7,988 nt of DNA from an uncultured Desulfovibrionaceae bacterium (GCA_947037905.1 CAMQUX010000057.1:1-7988), one strand, 5' to 3'; positions 1 through 6,599 are shown, numbered from the stretch's first letter. Translations and numbers: made by a program. Notes: generated from the letters alone by a model not told the origin.

Positions 1-449
1 GATATTTTGCTAAAAGATCTTATTGCCAAAAAAAAACCACTGCTTGGAATCTGTGTTGGTTGCCAGCTACTTCTTGAATATAGCGAAGAAAACGATACAA
101 AAACCCTTGGCATTTTTCCAGGGAAATGCAAACAGTTCACTCCTGATTTTCTTGATGAACGTGATAGACCTATACGTATTCCGCACATGGGCTGGAATAC
201 TCTTACAATAGAAAAAACTTCCCCACTTTTTGAAAATATTGCAGATAATAGCCCCTTTTATTTTGTACATAGTTACTACCCTATCCCAGATGAAAAATTC
301 TCTCTAGCTTCTTGTGAATACGGCACTACTTTTTGTGCTGTTTTTGGTACAGATGGACTTTGGGCTGTTCAGTTTCATCCTGAAAAATCAGGTACTGCAG
401 GGTTACAGTTATTAGAAAATTTCGCAAAATATTCACTTGGAAAAAAATC

Positions 450-456
<7 letters not shown>
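1..456 (+). CDS. hisH: Imidazole glycerol phosphate synthase, glutaminase subunit HisH (5' end outside the window)
   Basis: This class I glutamine amidotransferase hydrolyses glutamine and passes ammonia to HisF, which makes imidazole glycerol phosphate and AICAR in cytoplasmic histidine synthesis. The frame is open from base 1, so the gene starts upstream; about 65 N-terminal residues are probably missing compared with the usual length near 200. The nucleophile elbow GICVGCQ is visible, with Cys codon 52-54. The His-Glu pair of the triad lies in VQFHPEKSG, with His at 376-378 and Glu at 382-384. The motif PHMGWN is also typical of HisH. The GCQ version of the elbow (many HisH have GMQ) resembles Desulfovibrio homologues as I remember them. 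It ends in TAG and overlaps the hisF ATG by 7 bases, so the two are almost certainly translated from one mRNA. A run of nine A (28-36) codes for the lysines before the elbow. Confidence 0.95.
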
Positions 457-1281
<825 letters not shown>

Positions 1282-1319
1282 AATAACGGATTATTTATTA
1301 TATTAGCGGCTAGGTTTGC

Positions 1320-1358
1320 AAAATACTGCTATTTTACTCTCAGTATTTTTCTTTTTTT
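1320..1358 (+). terminator. Rho-independent terminator of the his unit
   Basis: A 9-bp stem pairs AAAATACTG (1320-1328) with CAGTATTTT (1341-1349) around a 12-base loop. It is followed by a T-rich tail with seven consecutive T at 1352-1358. It lies about 90 bases after the hisF stop, beyond the TTAG array, and is the obvious end of the his transcript. Confidence 0.75.
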
Positions 1359-1540
1359 CATACTTTAGCCTTTCTTCTTGCACCATCTCATTTTTTATTC
1401 ATGGTGTGGTTCTGTTTAATCTATATATTTTCTTTATTTTATCCCAGCACACTTATTATTGTTTTAATTCATAATCTAAAAAAACATGCCGGTTCAGCAT
1501 GCTTCTTCTTAAAAAAATCCTCACCATATCATTTTATATA

Positions 1541-1570
1541 TTCACAGTATTCATTTGCACTCTTTATAAT
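1541..1570 (+). promoter_or_regulatory. Candidate sigma-70 promoter for the thioesterase gene, distal
   Basis: TTCACA (1541-1546, five of six to consensus) and a perfect TATAAT (1565-1570) are separated by 18 bases. A start near 1577 would give a leader of about 48 bases, but that leader has no clear Shine-Dalgarno sequence before the ATG at 1625. Confidence 0.5.
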
Positions 1571-1589
1571 AGTTTTTCTGCAATTTCCC

Positions 1590-1618
1590 TTGACGCTTAC
1601 TGCATCCTCTACTAAAAT
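1590..1618 (+). promoter_or_regulatory. Candidate sigma-70 promoter giving a leaderless mRNA
   Basis: TTGACG (1590-1595) and TAAAAT (1613-1618) each match consensus at five of six positions and are exactly 17 bases apart. The expected transcription start, about seven bases past the -10 box, falls on the A of the thioesterase ATG at 1625. With no ribosome binding site in front of that ATG, a leaderless transcript is plausible. Confidence 0.45.
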
Positions 1619-1624
1619 TGAAAA

Positions 1625-2029
1625 ATGACCGAAAAAAAACAATCCGCAAGCCTTACAGAACTCATTCATATGATTCTACCAAGCGATACAAACGCTGCAG
1701 GAAATCTTCATGGCGGAGTACTCCTTAAACTAATAGATTCTACAGCAGCAATTGTTGCTATGCGACATAGCAGAAAAAATTGTGTCACGGTTGCTATTGA
1801 GAATACAAAATTTTTAGAGCCTGTTTTTCTAGGCGAGTTGATTATTCTTAATGGAAAACTTATTCGAACAGGAAATTCTTCCATGAACATTGAAGTAACT
1901 GCTTCTGCTGAAAATCTCCAAACAGGAAAAATTAGACATACAAACACTGCACTCTTAACTTTCGTCGCACTTGATGAAAAGGGAAAAACAACAACTGTGC
2001 CCAAGCTTCTACTTGAAACTAACGATTAA
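1625..2029 (+). CDS. YciA-type hotdog-fold acyl-CoA thioesterase
   Basis: This is a cytoplasmic enzyme expected to hydrolyse acyl-CoA thioesters to free acid and CoA; its preferred chain length cannot be read from the sequence. The 134 residues form one hotdog domain. The family signature DTNAAGNLHGG is at residues 21-31, and the probable catalytic acid is Asp38 in KLIDSTAAIVA. The second strand region VAIENTKFLEPVFLGE (56-71) and the end FVALDEKGKTTTVPKL (113-128) fit the YciA/BACH group closely. ATG 1625 is chosen because the homologous part begins right after it and no other in-frame start fits. No Shine-Dalgarno sequence is visible. It appears to be a single-gene unit between the his terminator and the next promoter. 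Confidence 0.9.
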   Translation: MTEKKQSASLTELIHMILPSDTNAAGNLHGGVLLKLIDSTAAIVAMRHSRKNCVTVAIENTKFLEPVFLGELIILNGKLIRTGNSSMNIEVTASAENLQTGKIRHTNTALLTFVALDEKGKTTTVPKLLLETND

Positions 2030-2110
2030 ACAGTGTATCATGCTAATCTTAAAGAAGTTTAGTGTTAATTTGAATATATTTTGAATTGAAAAAAATAGTA
2101 TCATAAGTTT

Positions 2111-2163
2111 AAAAATACGCCTGAAATTTGATAGTTTTTATATACTCAGTATTTTTATTTTTT
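2111..2163 (+). terminator. Probable terminator after the thioesterase gene
   Basis: AAAAATAC (2111-2118) can pair with GTATTTTT (2149-2156) across a long 30-base loop, and T-rich sequence runs to 2163. A small inner hairpin ATAC-TCA-GTAT is also possible. The stem is AT-rich and weak. Its right side repeats 12 bases found in the his terminator (CTCAGTATTTTT, also at 1339-1350). Confidence 0.4.
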
Positions 2164-2208
2164 CCTAGAGCGAGACTTTTTAGTACTTGTTCAAATTATT
2201 TTTTCTTA

Positions 2209-2238
2209 CTGACAGACTTCATTACATTTTTTTATAAT
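2209..2238 (+). promoter_or_regulatory. Sigma-70 promoter of the DUF1614-moaB-tolC unit
   Basis: CTGACA (2209-2214, five of six) and a perfect TATAAT (2233-2238) are 18 bases apart. The expected start near 2245 gives a leader of about 50 bases. This is the best promoter on the plus strand of the window. Confidence 0.65.
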
Positions 2239-2252
2239 AGTCATTATGTGCA

Positions 2253-2275
2253 GGTTTTGTTTAAATAACAAAATC
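2253..2275 (+). promoter_or_regulatory. Leader hairpin in front of the DUF1614 gene
   Basis: GGTTTTGTT (2253-2261) and AACAAAATC (2267-2275) form a 9-bp stem including one G-U pair, around the loop TAAAT. It lies in the predicted leader, ending 9 bases before the ribosome binding site. It could stabilise the mRNA or influence initiation; no regulator is recognisable. Confidence 0.3.
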
Positions 2276-2284
2276 ATAATTCAT

Positions 2285-2288
2285 GGAG
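2285..2288 (+). promoter_or_regulatory. Ribosome binding site that sets the DUF1614 start
   Basis: GGAG lies six bases before ATG 2295. An in-frame ATG at 2283 exists, but it overlaps this Shine-Dalgarno sequence and has none of its own, so 2295 is the better start. Confidence 0.7.
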
Positions 2289-2294
2289 TATTTT

Positions 2295-3020
2295 ATGAAC
2301 CGATATCTTTTGCAGCCATATCTATTTATTATTTTTATAGCGCTTGTTATTTCATTTTTTATTTTTCTCATTTTTTTACAATTTGATATTGTCACTGCGG
2401 CTTTTAATAAACTTGGTATATCTGACTGGCAAGGGATTTTTATTTTTATCTGCACACTCGTAGCGTATAAAATCAATATACCTTTTTATACCTCCAAACG
2501 ATTAATTAAAACAACGAGTTCTCCTTTTATTAATCGTTTGAATATTTCACAAGAAACTCTCACAAAAGAACCGCTGATAGAATTAAAACAACAAGTTTTC
2601 GCTATTAATCTAGGCGGTTGTGTTATACCTATAATCCTTTCATTATATTTTATCTTTAGCCCGAGCTCAACTTTTATTTTAAACGTACCAAATGTCCTTT
2701 ATCTTCTTTTAAGCACCCTTATTATCACAGTTTCATGCTACTTTAGTACAAAATCCCGTGCTAATATTGGATTTAGCATTAATTTATTTCTCCCTGCTCT
2801 TTTTACTTTTTTCACTGTATTTCTACTTGTTCCAAAAGAAATAACAACTCATGTTGCTTATATTGGCGGTACTCTTGGTGTTCTTCTTGGTGCAAGTATT
2901 TTACCAATGCTTAACGCAAGACGAACAAGTTTTCCTGATGCAGCGCTGCTATCCATTGGTGGAATAGGAACTTTTGCGGGTATTATTTTAACACAAACCA
3001 TTGCGGTTGCACTATTATAA
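2295..3020 (+). CDS. DUF1614-family integral membrane protein
   Basis: This is an inner-membrane protein of unknown function, 241 residues from the chosen start. About six or seven hydrophobic segments can be seen, roughly at 6-30, 44-62, 101-122, 131-151, 163-180, 187-206 and 218-241. The family pattern as I remember it is visible: a GG-IP turn in AINLGGCVIPIILSLY (103-118), the AYIGGTLGVLLGA loop (188-200), and the ending SIGGIGTFAGIILTQTIAVALL (220-241). From memory, homologues usually have Asp after the GA of the loop (GAD) and in GTFDG; here these are Ser201 and Ala228, so two acidic intramembrane positions seem lost. It leads a tight unit, 10 bases ahead of the moaB-like gene. A more precise function cannot be given. 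Confidence 0.75.
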   Translation: MNRYLLQPYLFIIFIALVISFFIFLIFLQFDIVTAAFNKLGISDWQGIFIFICTLVAYKINIPFYTSKRLIKTTSSPFINRLNISQETLTKEPLIELKQQVFAINLGGCVIPIILSLYFIFSPSSTFILNVPNVLYLLLSTLIITVSCYFSTKSRANIGFSINLFLPALFTFFTVFLLVPKEITTHVAYIGGTLGVLLGASILPMLNARRTSFPDAALLSIGGIGTFAGIILTQTIAVALL

Positions 3021-3030
3021 GAGATTTTTT

Positions 3031-3780
3031 ATGATTAGTTTATGTACAAGTAAAAAATTAGATAAAGACACTACTATCGACTGTATATCGCCGCTTATAT
3101 CTATCCCCTATGATATCAATATAAAAGTGGGTGATATTCTCGAAAATTCTGATGCTAAAATGCAGTTTATTGCTTCAAATAGGTCTTTTCTTCTTGCTAA
3201 TACACCGCTTATATGGCAAGGAAAGCTATTAACAGATTTTTCCGCAGGGGAACATGCTATGCAACTGGTTCGTCCAAAAGGACTTAGTGTTGCATGTATA
3301 ACTTTAAGTGATAGCGGATTTGCAGGAAATAGAGTTGATACATCTGGAGAAACTCTTTTAAAGCTTTGCGAAGAAAATTTGTCCATCCATTACGCTCGTA
3401 GATTTTTGCTACCTGATAATGAATATATGATTAAAGCGCTTTTAACAAATTTAGCAATCACACAAGGTTTTGATCTTATTCTAACAACTGGTGGAACTGG
3501 AGTCGCATCGACAGATAAAACCCCAGATGCTACAAGTAAAGTCATAGATTACTCGCTACGAGCGATTGAGCAGTTTATGACGCAAAAAAGTCTAGAAAAA
3601 ACTCCTCATGCAATAAGCTCTCGAGCTGTCGCAGGAGTATTATATGAAAGTATTATTATAAATTTGCCCGGCAGTGAAAAAGCTGTAAAAGAATGTATTA
3701 CGCCTCTTTTTCCTGCAATTACTCATACAATCGAAAAATTACAAGGTGATAAAAGCGATTGTATTAAACTCTATCAATAA
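3031..3780 (+). CDS. MoaB/MogA-family molybdopterin protein with an extra N-terminal region
   Basis: The C-terminal domain (about 85-237) is the MoCF/MogA fold that binds molybdopterin and, in MogA and related proteins, adenylylates it before metal insertion. Motifs are intact: TLSDSGFAGNRVDTSG (91-106), DLILTTGGTG followed by DKTPDAT (148-168), SSRAVAG (196-202) and the NLPGSEKAVKE end (211-221). The first 84 residues are an added region with a KVGDI step (32-36), resembling the short MOSC-like front part found in Desulfovibrio homologues; this resemblance is from memory. ATG 3031 is chosen over an upstream in-frame TTG at 3001 because AAGAGA lies six bases before it and the TTG lies within the previous gene. 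It is 10 bases after the DUF1614 stop and 27 before the TolC start. MoaB versus MogA cannot be decided. Confidence 0.88.
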   Translation: MISLCTSKKLDKDTTIDCISPLISIPYDINIKVGDILENSDAKMQFIASNRSFLLANTPLIWQGKLLTDFSAGEHAMQLVRPKGLSVACITLSDSGFAGNRVDTSGETLLKLCEENLSIHYARRFLLPDNEYMIKALLTNLAITQGFDLILTTGGTGVASTDKTPDATSKVIDYSLRAIEQFMTQKSLEKTPHAISSRAVAGVLYESIIINLPGSEKAVKECITPLFPAITHTIEKLQGDKSDCIKLYQ

Positions 3781-3806
3781 AATCTTACATCTTCATAGGA
3801 GTATGA

Positions 3807-5147
3807 ATGAAAATTTTTCGATTACTTATCATTTCTTGTTGCTCACTTCTTCTACTTAACTCCTTTGCTTTTGCAAAAGAACCTAAAATTGAAACGCTCG
3901 ATTTTTTTAAATATGAAAAAGTAAATCTAAAAGACGCAGTTACACGTGGACTTGTTGCAAACCCTACTATTGTTGCTGCAAGAGCTTACTATTCTGCCAT
4001 GAATGAACAGCAAAAAAGTACTTTTTCTGACTTTTTCCCAAAGGCTGATGCTCAGTTTGGTACAGCATACAGCAAAGAAAAAAGTCCTATGTACGATTCT
4101 AATCTGTACTGGAACACATCTATTGTTGTTTCTCAGCCTATATTTACTGGTCTTGCTCTTTTATCTACCCACCAAAAAGCAAATCTTATGAAAGATATTG
4201 CTCGTATTCAGATAAAAAATGCAGAACTGCAACTTATTGGTGCTATTCAAAGTACTTTCTTTAGTGTTCTTATGGCCGAAATGGACGTTGAAAGTAAAGA
4301 AACTAGTGTCAAACGCTTTCAAGCTCAATTAAAAACGACCAAAGCGTTCGTACAAGTTGGTATTTCTCCTCGAGTTGAAGTGCTTGATTCTGAAGTAACT
4401 CTTGCAGAAGCTGAACAGTTACTGCTTGTTTCTAAGAATAATCTCGCAACCTCACGAGTACAACTAAACTCACTCTTGAACCTTCCACTCACTCTAAACG
4501 TAGATTATGATGGAAAACTTGAATATACTCCTATTAAACTTCTTTTTGATAACTGCTTAGCTGTTGCGTATCAATCTCGACCTGATATTCAAATCGGCGA
4601 AAAGAGTTTAGGTGTTGCTAAAAAAACTATCCTAGGTGCTGCAAGTAAATATTACCCAACACTGAGTGCTAATTACTCTTATGTAAACAGTGATGCTGAC
4701 TTTCCAGGTTCATCTACTAATAACAATCTTCCATCACAAGAAAATCAAAGCGTTGCAATTAATGCTGAGTGGAACTTCTTTTCTTCTGGATCAGACTTTT
4801 TTGCGCACAGATCTGCACTGTATGACTATGATAAAGTTGCAGCAGAGCTTAATAATACTATCCTAAACGCAGGGCTTGAAGTTAAACAGGCTCACTTAAG
4901 TCTTTATGCCGCTGCAGACCGTATCAGTGTTGCAAAGAAAACTGTTGCTGCAGCAGAAGAAGCATATCGTATGCAGGTTGCTAGATATAAAGCACAAGTA
5001 AGCACAAATAATGATGTTATTGATGCTCTTGACCGTTTAAATACTTCTGAATCAAACCATATTACAGCTCTTGGCGATTATGGAAAAACTCTTTCTGCTC
5101 TTTATGTTGCAATGGGAAGAAAAAATATTTCCTTGGAAATTAAATAA
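3807..5147 (+). CDS. TolC-family outer membrane efflux channel protein
   Basis: This outer-membrane factor should form a trimeric barrel and periplasmic tunnel serving efflux pumps or type I secretion. It has 446 residues, normal for the family. A signal peptide is clear: KIFR, then a hydrophobic core, with likely cleavage after AFA at residue 23. Two OEP repeats follow, about 38-235 and 250-440, rich in long amphipathic helices. The strand signatures are recognisable in each half: SIVVSQPIFTG near residue 107-117 and AINAEWNFFSSG near 317. Asn52-Pro53 in GLVANPTIVAA is the usual start of the first repeat. AGGAG (3797-3801) lies five bases before the ATG; another ATG at 3803 is out of frame. 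No pump or adaptor gene is in the window, so its partner must be encoded elsewhere. Its stop overlaps the next start as TAATG. Confidence 0.93.
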   Translation: MKIFRLLIISCCSLLLLNSFAFAKEPKIETLDFFKYEKVNLKDAVTRGLVANPTIVAARAYYSAMNEQQKSTFSDFFPKADAQFGTAYSKEKSPMYDSNLYWNTSIVVSQPIFTGLALLSTHQKANLMKDIARIQIKNAELQLIGAIQSTFFSVLMAEMDVESKETSVKRFQAQLKTTKAFVQVGISPRVEVLDSEVTLAEAEQLLLVSKNNLATSRVQLNSLLNLPLTLNVDYDGKLEYTPIKLLFDNCLAVAYQSRPDIQIGEKSLGVAKKTILGAASKYYPTLSANYSYVNSDADFPGSSTNNNLPSQENQSVAINAEWNFFSSGSDFFAHRSALYDYDKVAAELNNTILNAGLEVKQAHLSLYAAADRISVAKKTVAAAEEAYRMQVARYKAQVSTNNDVIDALDRLNTSESNHITALGDYGKTLSALYVAMGRKNISLEIK

Positions 5148-5335
5148 TGCTTTCTGCTGAATCTAATTTACGTTGTAAAAAATGCAAGGAAAAATTACAT
5201 AGCGTTAAAACATGAACTAATATTATAATGCATTGCAAGGCTTGCAATGCAGAGTATTCTGTTACTGATGTGGCTGAAATGATTGATGATGCTTTTGAAG
5301 AACAAATGGCAAGAGTTCCACTTGATAGACTTTAA
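5147..5335 (+). pseudogene. Small dual-CXXC zinc-ribbon gene interrupted by an in-frame TGA
   Basis: Reading from ATG 5147, which overlaps the tolC stop as TAATG, gives 22 residues with LRCKKCKEK, then TGA at 5213-5215. The same frame then stays open for 39 more codons with HCKACNAEY and ends VPLDRL before TAA at 5333. Together the two halves make one 61-residue protein plus the TGA codon, with Cys at 10, 13, 30 and 33: a four-cysteine zinc knuckle followed by an acidic helix. I recall similar small dual-CXXC proteins ending in DRL in Desulfovibrio. No base is missing, so this looks like a single substitution to stop. Restart at ATG 5228 would give only one CXXC and lacks a ribosome binding site. 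Read-through or selenocysteine is possible but unproven; a perfect hairpin follows at 5229-5251. Confidence 0.7.
5229..5251 (+). repeat. Perfect inverted repeat just downstream of the in-frame TGA
   Basis: TGCATTGCAAG (5229-5239) and CTTGCAATGCA (5241-5251) are exact reverse complements with one central G. The RNA could form about nine pairs with the loop AAGGCTT or a shorter one. It begins 14 bases after the TGA, and it also encodes the second CXXC, whose codons TGC-AAG-GCT-TGC create part of the symmetry by themselves. Confidence 0.85.
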
Positions 5336-5498
5336 GATTAAGACTACTTACAAAAAATACTAAAGAACTATTCGCTATTTTGATATTTATTCTTATTAAT
5401 TATATTTTGTAATAAACAACACTTTTTTAACTGTGTTTCTGTGTTTCTGTTTTTCTTACTGATATTATTATTGAAATTCTCTTTATTGTTTATAATAG

Positions 5499-5534
5499 AA
5501 AAGAGGCAGATGCTCTAAGCACTGCCTCTTTTTT
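5499..5534 (+). terminator. Strong rho-independent terminator of the tolC unit
   Basis: AAAAGAGGCAG (5499-5509) pairs perfectly with CTGCCTCTTTT (5522-5532). A three-pair inner extension TGC/GCA closes the loop TCTAA, with one bulged A. Six T follow at 5529-5534. The A-run on the left arm could also let it act on minus-strand transcripts. It lies about 165 bases after the zinc-ribbon stop and is the best terminator in the window. Confidence 0.88.
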
Positions 5535-5637
5535 GTTATAAGAATTTTGCATTTCCTATACTACTTAAGAAAAATATTTAATATATTCCTCATAAATGCG
5601 CTCAAATACTACAAAAAACATTCATTTTAATATATAA

Positions 5638-5769
5638 GAGAGAGCCACAAAGTACACGAGAGTGAGGCACAAAGTGCATGAGAGAAAGACACAAAGTGCA
5701 CGAGAGTGAGTGAGTGAGTGAGTGAGTGAGTGAGTGAGTGAGTGAGTGAGGCACAAAGTGCATGAGAGA
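5638..5769. repeat. 22-bp minisatellite of about four units
   Basis: Units start at 5638 (20 bp), 5658 (22 bp), 5680 (22 bp) and 5702 (62 bp), followed by a six-base partial unit GAGAGA. Each is built as GAGAG plus a variable TGAG-like middle, then GCACAAAGTGCA and T or C. The fourth unit equals a 22-bp unit with ten extra TGAG copies inserted. The 22-base period is not a multiple of three, so the units do not keep a reading frame. Confidence 0.9.
5704..5750. repeat. (GAGT) tetranucleotide microsatellite nested in the minisatellite
   Basis: Eleven full GAGT units and a three-base remainder (47 bases, no interruption) sit inside the last 22-bp unit. On the plus strand every frame meets TGA within 12 bases; on the minus strand the array is open and reads as a Leu-Thr-His-Ser repeat. 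The motif differs by one base from the TTAG array after hisF. Confidence 0.95.
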
Positions 5770-5899
5770 TAGTTATCTGTATTTAACTGAGAAAAAAATA
5801 TACTGCTTATGCGTATAAGAAAGTATTTTGTATATAAGAAATAAATACCATGCTGGTAAGAAATAAGCATCTTACTTGCAAAAAACTATCGTTCATAAA

Positions 5900-5941
5900 T
5901 AAATCTCGCAAATTTGAAAAAATTCATCTTTACGAGATTTA
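5900..5941 (-). terminator. Long stem-loop, possible terminator of the HbpS/GlcG gene
   Basis: Read on the minus strand, TAAATCTCGTAAA pairs with TTTGCGAGATTTA: 13 pairs including one G-U. An inner TGAA/TTCA helix closes a TTTT loop. On the plus strand the G-U position becomes a C-A mismatch, so the structure favours minus-strand RNA. U-rich TTTATTTAT follows the GC part of the stem. It lies about 110 bases after the minus-strand stop at 6051. Confidence 0.45.
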
Positions 5942-6050
5942 AACTTATATCGTAATAAACTAAAGCATTTAAAACATTCTAATAGAACGATGGATTAATC
6001 CTACGAGCTACCGAACAGTTTACTATAAAAGTTTAGAACACCTCTTTAAA

Positions 6051-6539
6051 TTACTTAACAGCAACCACACCTGCTTTAGCTACATTTGTATCTTCTCCAA
6101 CAGAACCACCACTTACTCCAATAGCCCCAATTATTAAACCGTTTTTATTCTTTAATAATTCTCCACCACCAAAAATAGCTAAACCATCATTGGTTACTTC
6201 GATACCATACAAAGGTTTTCCAGGTTGCGCTGCTGCACCAAGTGCTGCTGTAGACATATTAAATTTACGAGATGTAACAGCCTTTTTTATAGCAATATCA
6301 ATACTTCCAAGAAATGCACCATCCATACGAGCAAACGCCTTTAAATTACCACCTGCATCTACAATAGCTATATTCATAGGGATACCCTGTTTTTTAGCTT
6401 TTACAAGAGCTGCATCGAGCACTTTTTCTGCTTGTGCGAGTGTAATATCATTTGGCAACTGTAAACTTGAAGCATCCACAGCTACTGCTGGTAAGATAAA
6501 AGAAAAAACAAAAAAGATTGTTAAGATAGAATGTTTCAT
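6051..6539 (-). CDS. Exported HbpS/GlcG-family (haem-degrading-type domain) protein
   Basis: The 162-residue product has a signal peptide (MKHS, hydrophobic core 5-18, likely cleavage after AVA near residue 20) and then a single domain of the PF03928 type, so it should act in the periplasm. Domain marks are LAQAEKVLDAAL (34-45), IAIVDAGGNLKAFARMDGAFLGS (57-79), KKAVTSRKF (84-92), FGGGELL and GAIGVSGGSVGEDTNVA. Members include HbpS, a haem-binding redox sensor, and GlcG of the glycolate locus; others are of unknown role, and neither haem binding nor degradation can be inferred from sequence alone. AAGGAG (6552-6547 on the minus strand) lies seven bases before the ATG. It is a solo gene with its own promoter and no haem or glycolate genes beside it in the window. 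Confidence 0.88.
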   Translation of the reverse strand: MKHSILTIFFVFSFILPAVAVDASSLQLPNDITLAQAEKVLDAALVKAKKQGIPMNIAIVDAGGNLKAFARMDGAFLGSIDIAIKKAVTSRKFNMSTAALGAAAQPGKPLYGIEVTNDGLAIFGGGELLKNKNGLIIGAIGVSGGSVGEDTNVAKAGVVAVK

Positions 6540-6582
6540 TTGAAAACTCCTTAAAAGTTATAGGTAAATAAAAATGAGTAGC

Positions 6583-6599
6583 TATCATCTTTTATGATA
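6583..6599 (-). promoter_or_regulatory. Small hairpin in the leader of the HbpS/GlcG gene
   Basis: TATCAT and ATGATA form a six-pair stem around a five-base loop, 44-60 bases upstream of the start codon in the predicted leader. The AT-rich dyad only loosely resembles an iron-regulator site, and I do not assign it to any regulator. Confidence 0.3.

Larger units (their letters stand above)
1282..1624. other. Intergenic stretch between hisF and the thioesterase gene
   Basis: This 343-base AT-rich spacer holds the his terminator (1320-1358), an imperfect small hairpin around 1485-1502 (CATGC/GCATG), and two overlapping promoter candidates at 1541-1618. A 75-codon frame at 1401-1628 crosses it; it is hydrophobic, has no ribosome binding site and overlaps the next ATG as ATGA. 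I do not accept it as a gene, although it could matter for translational coupling. Confidence 0.7.
5336..6050. other. Long non-coding stretch between convergent units
   Basis: No supportable gene lies in these 715 bases. They hold the terminator at 5499-5534, the minisatellite and TGAG array at 5638-5769, and a stem-loop at 5900-5941 with weak outer arms ATCGTTC (5888-5894) and GAACGAT (5985-5991). An 82-codon minus-strand frame over the array (5622-5870) is produced by the repeat and is not accepted. Confidence 0.75.

Noticed and set aside
28..36. A9 run in hisH as a slippage switch
   Set aside because: Such runs are common in AT-rich genes; the frame is intact and nothing suggests phase variation.
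1401..1628. 75-codon hydrophobic frame overlapping the thioesterase ATG as ATGA
   Set aside because: It has no ribosome site and no recognisable domain, crosses both promoter candidates, and has the random hydrophobic look of AT-rich spacers. It is kept only as an alternative explanation for the missing Shine-Dalgarno sequence.
5213..5215. Genetic-code change with TGA read as tryptophan
   Set aside because: TGG encodes Trp in the conserved genes (for example GWN and LWAVQ in HisH), and no other conserved gene in the window contains an in-frame TGA.
5491..5496. Perfect TATAAT in front of the 5499-5534 hairpin as a small-RNA promoter
   Set aside because: No acceptable -35 box lies at 16-18 bases, and transcription would begin inside the terminator stem.
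5622..5870. 82-codon minus-strand frame with a Leu-Thr-His-Ser repeat
   Set aside because: It exists because the GAGT array is open on the minus strand; the 22-bp units do not keep frame, no ribosome binding site precedes ATG 5870, and the composition is unlike the real genes.
6190..6543. 117-codon plus-strand frame over the HbpS/GlcG gene
   Set aside because: It is the antisense shadow of a clear, signal-peptide-bearing gene with a good ribosome site.
6583..6599. Fur box upstream of the HbpS/GlcG gene
   Set aside because: The dyad is too short and matches the Fur consensus only loosely; AT-rich background explains it.
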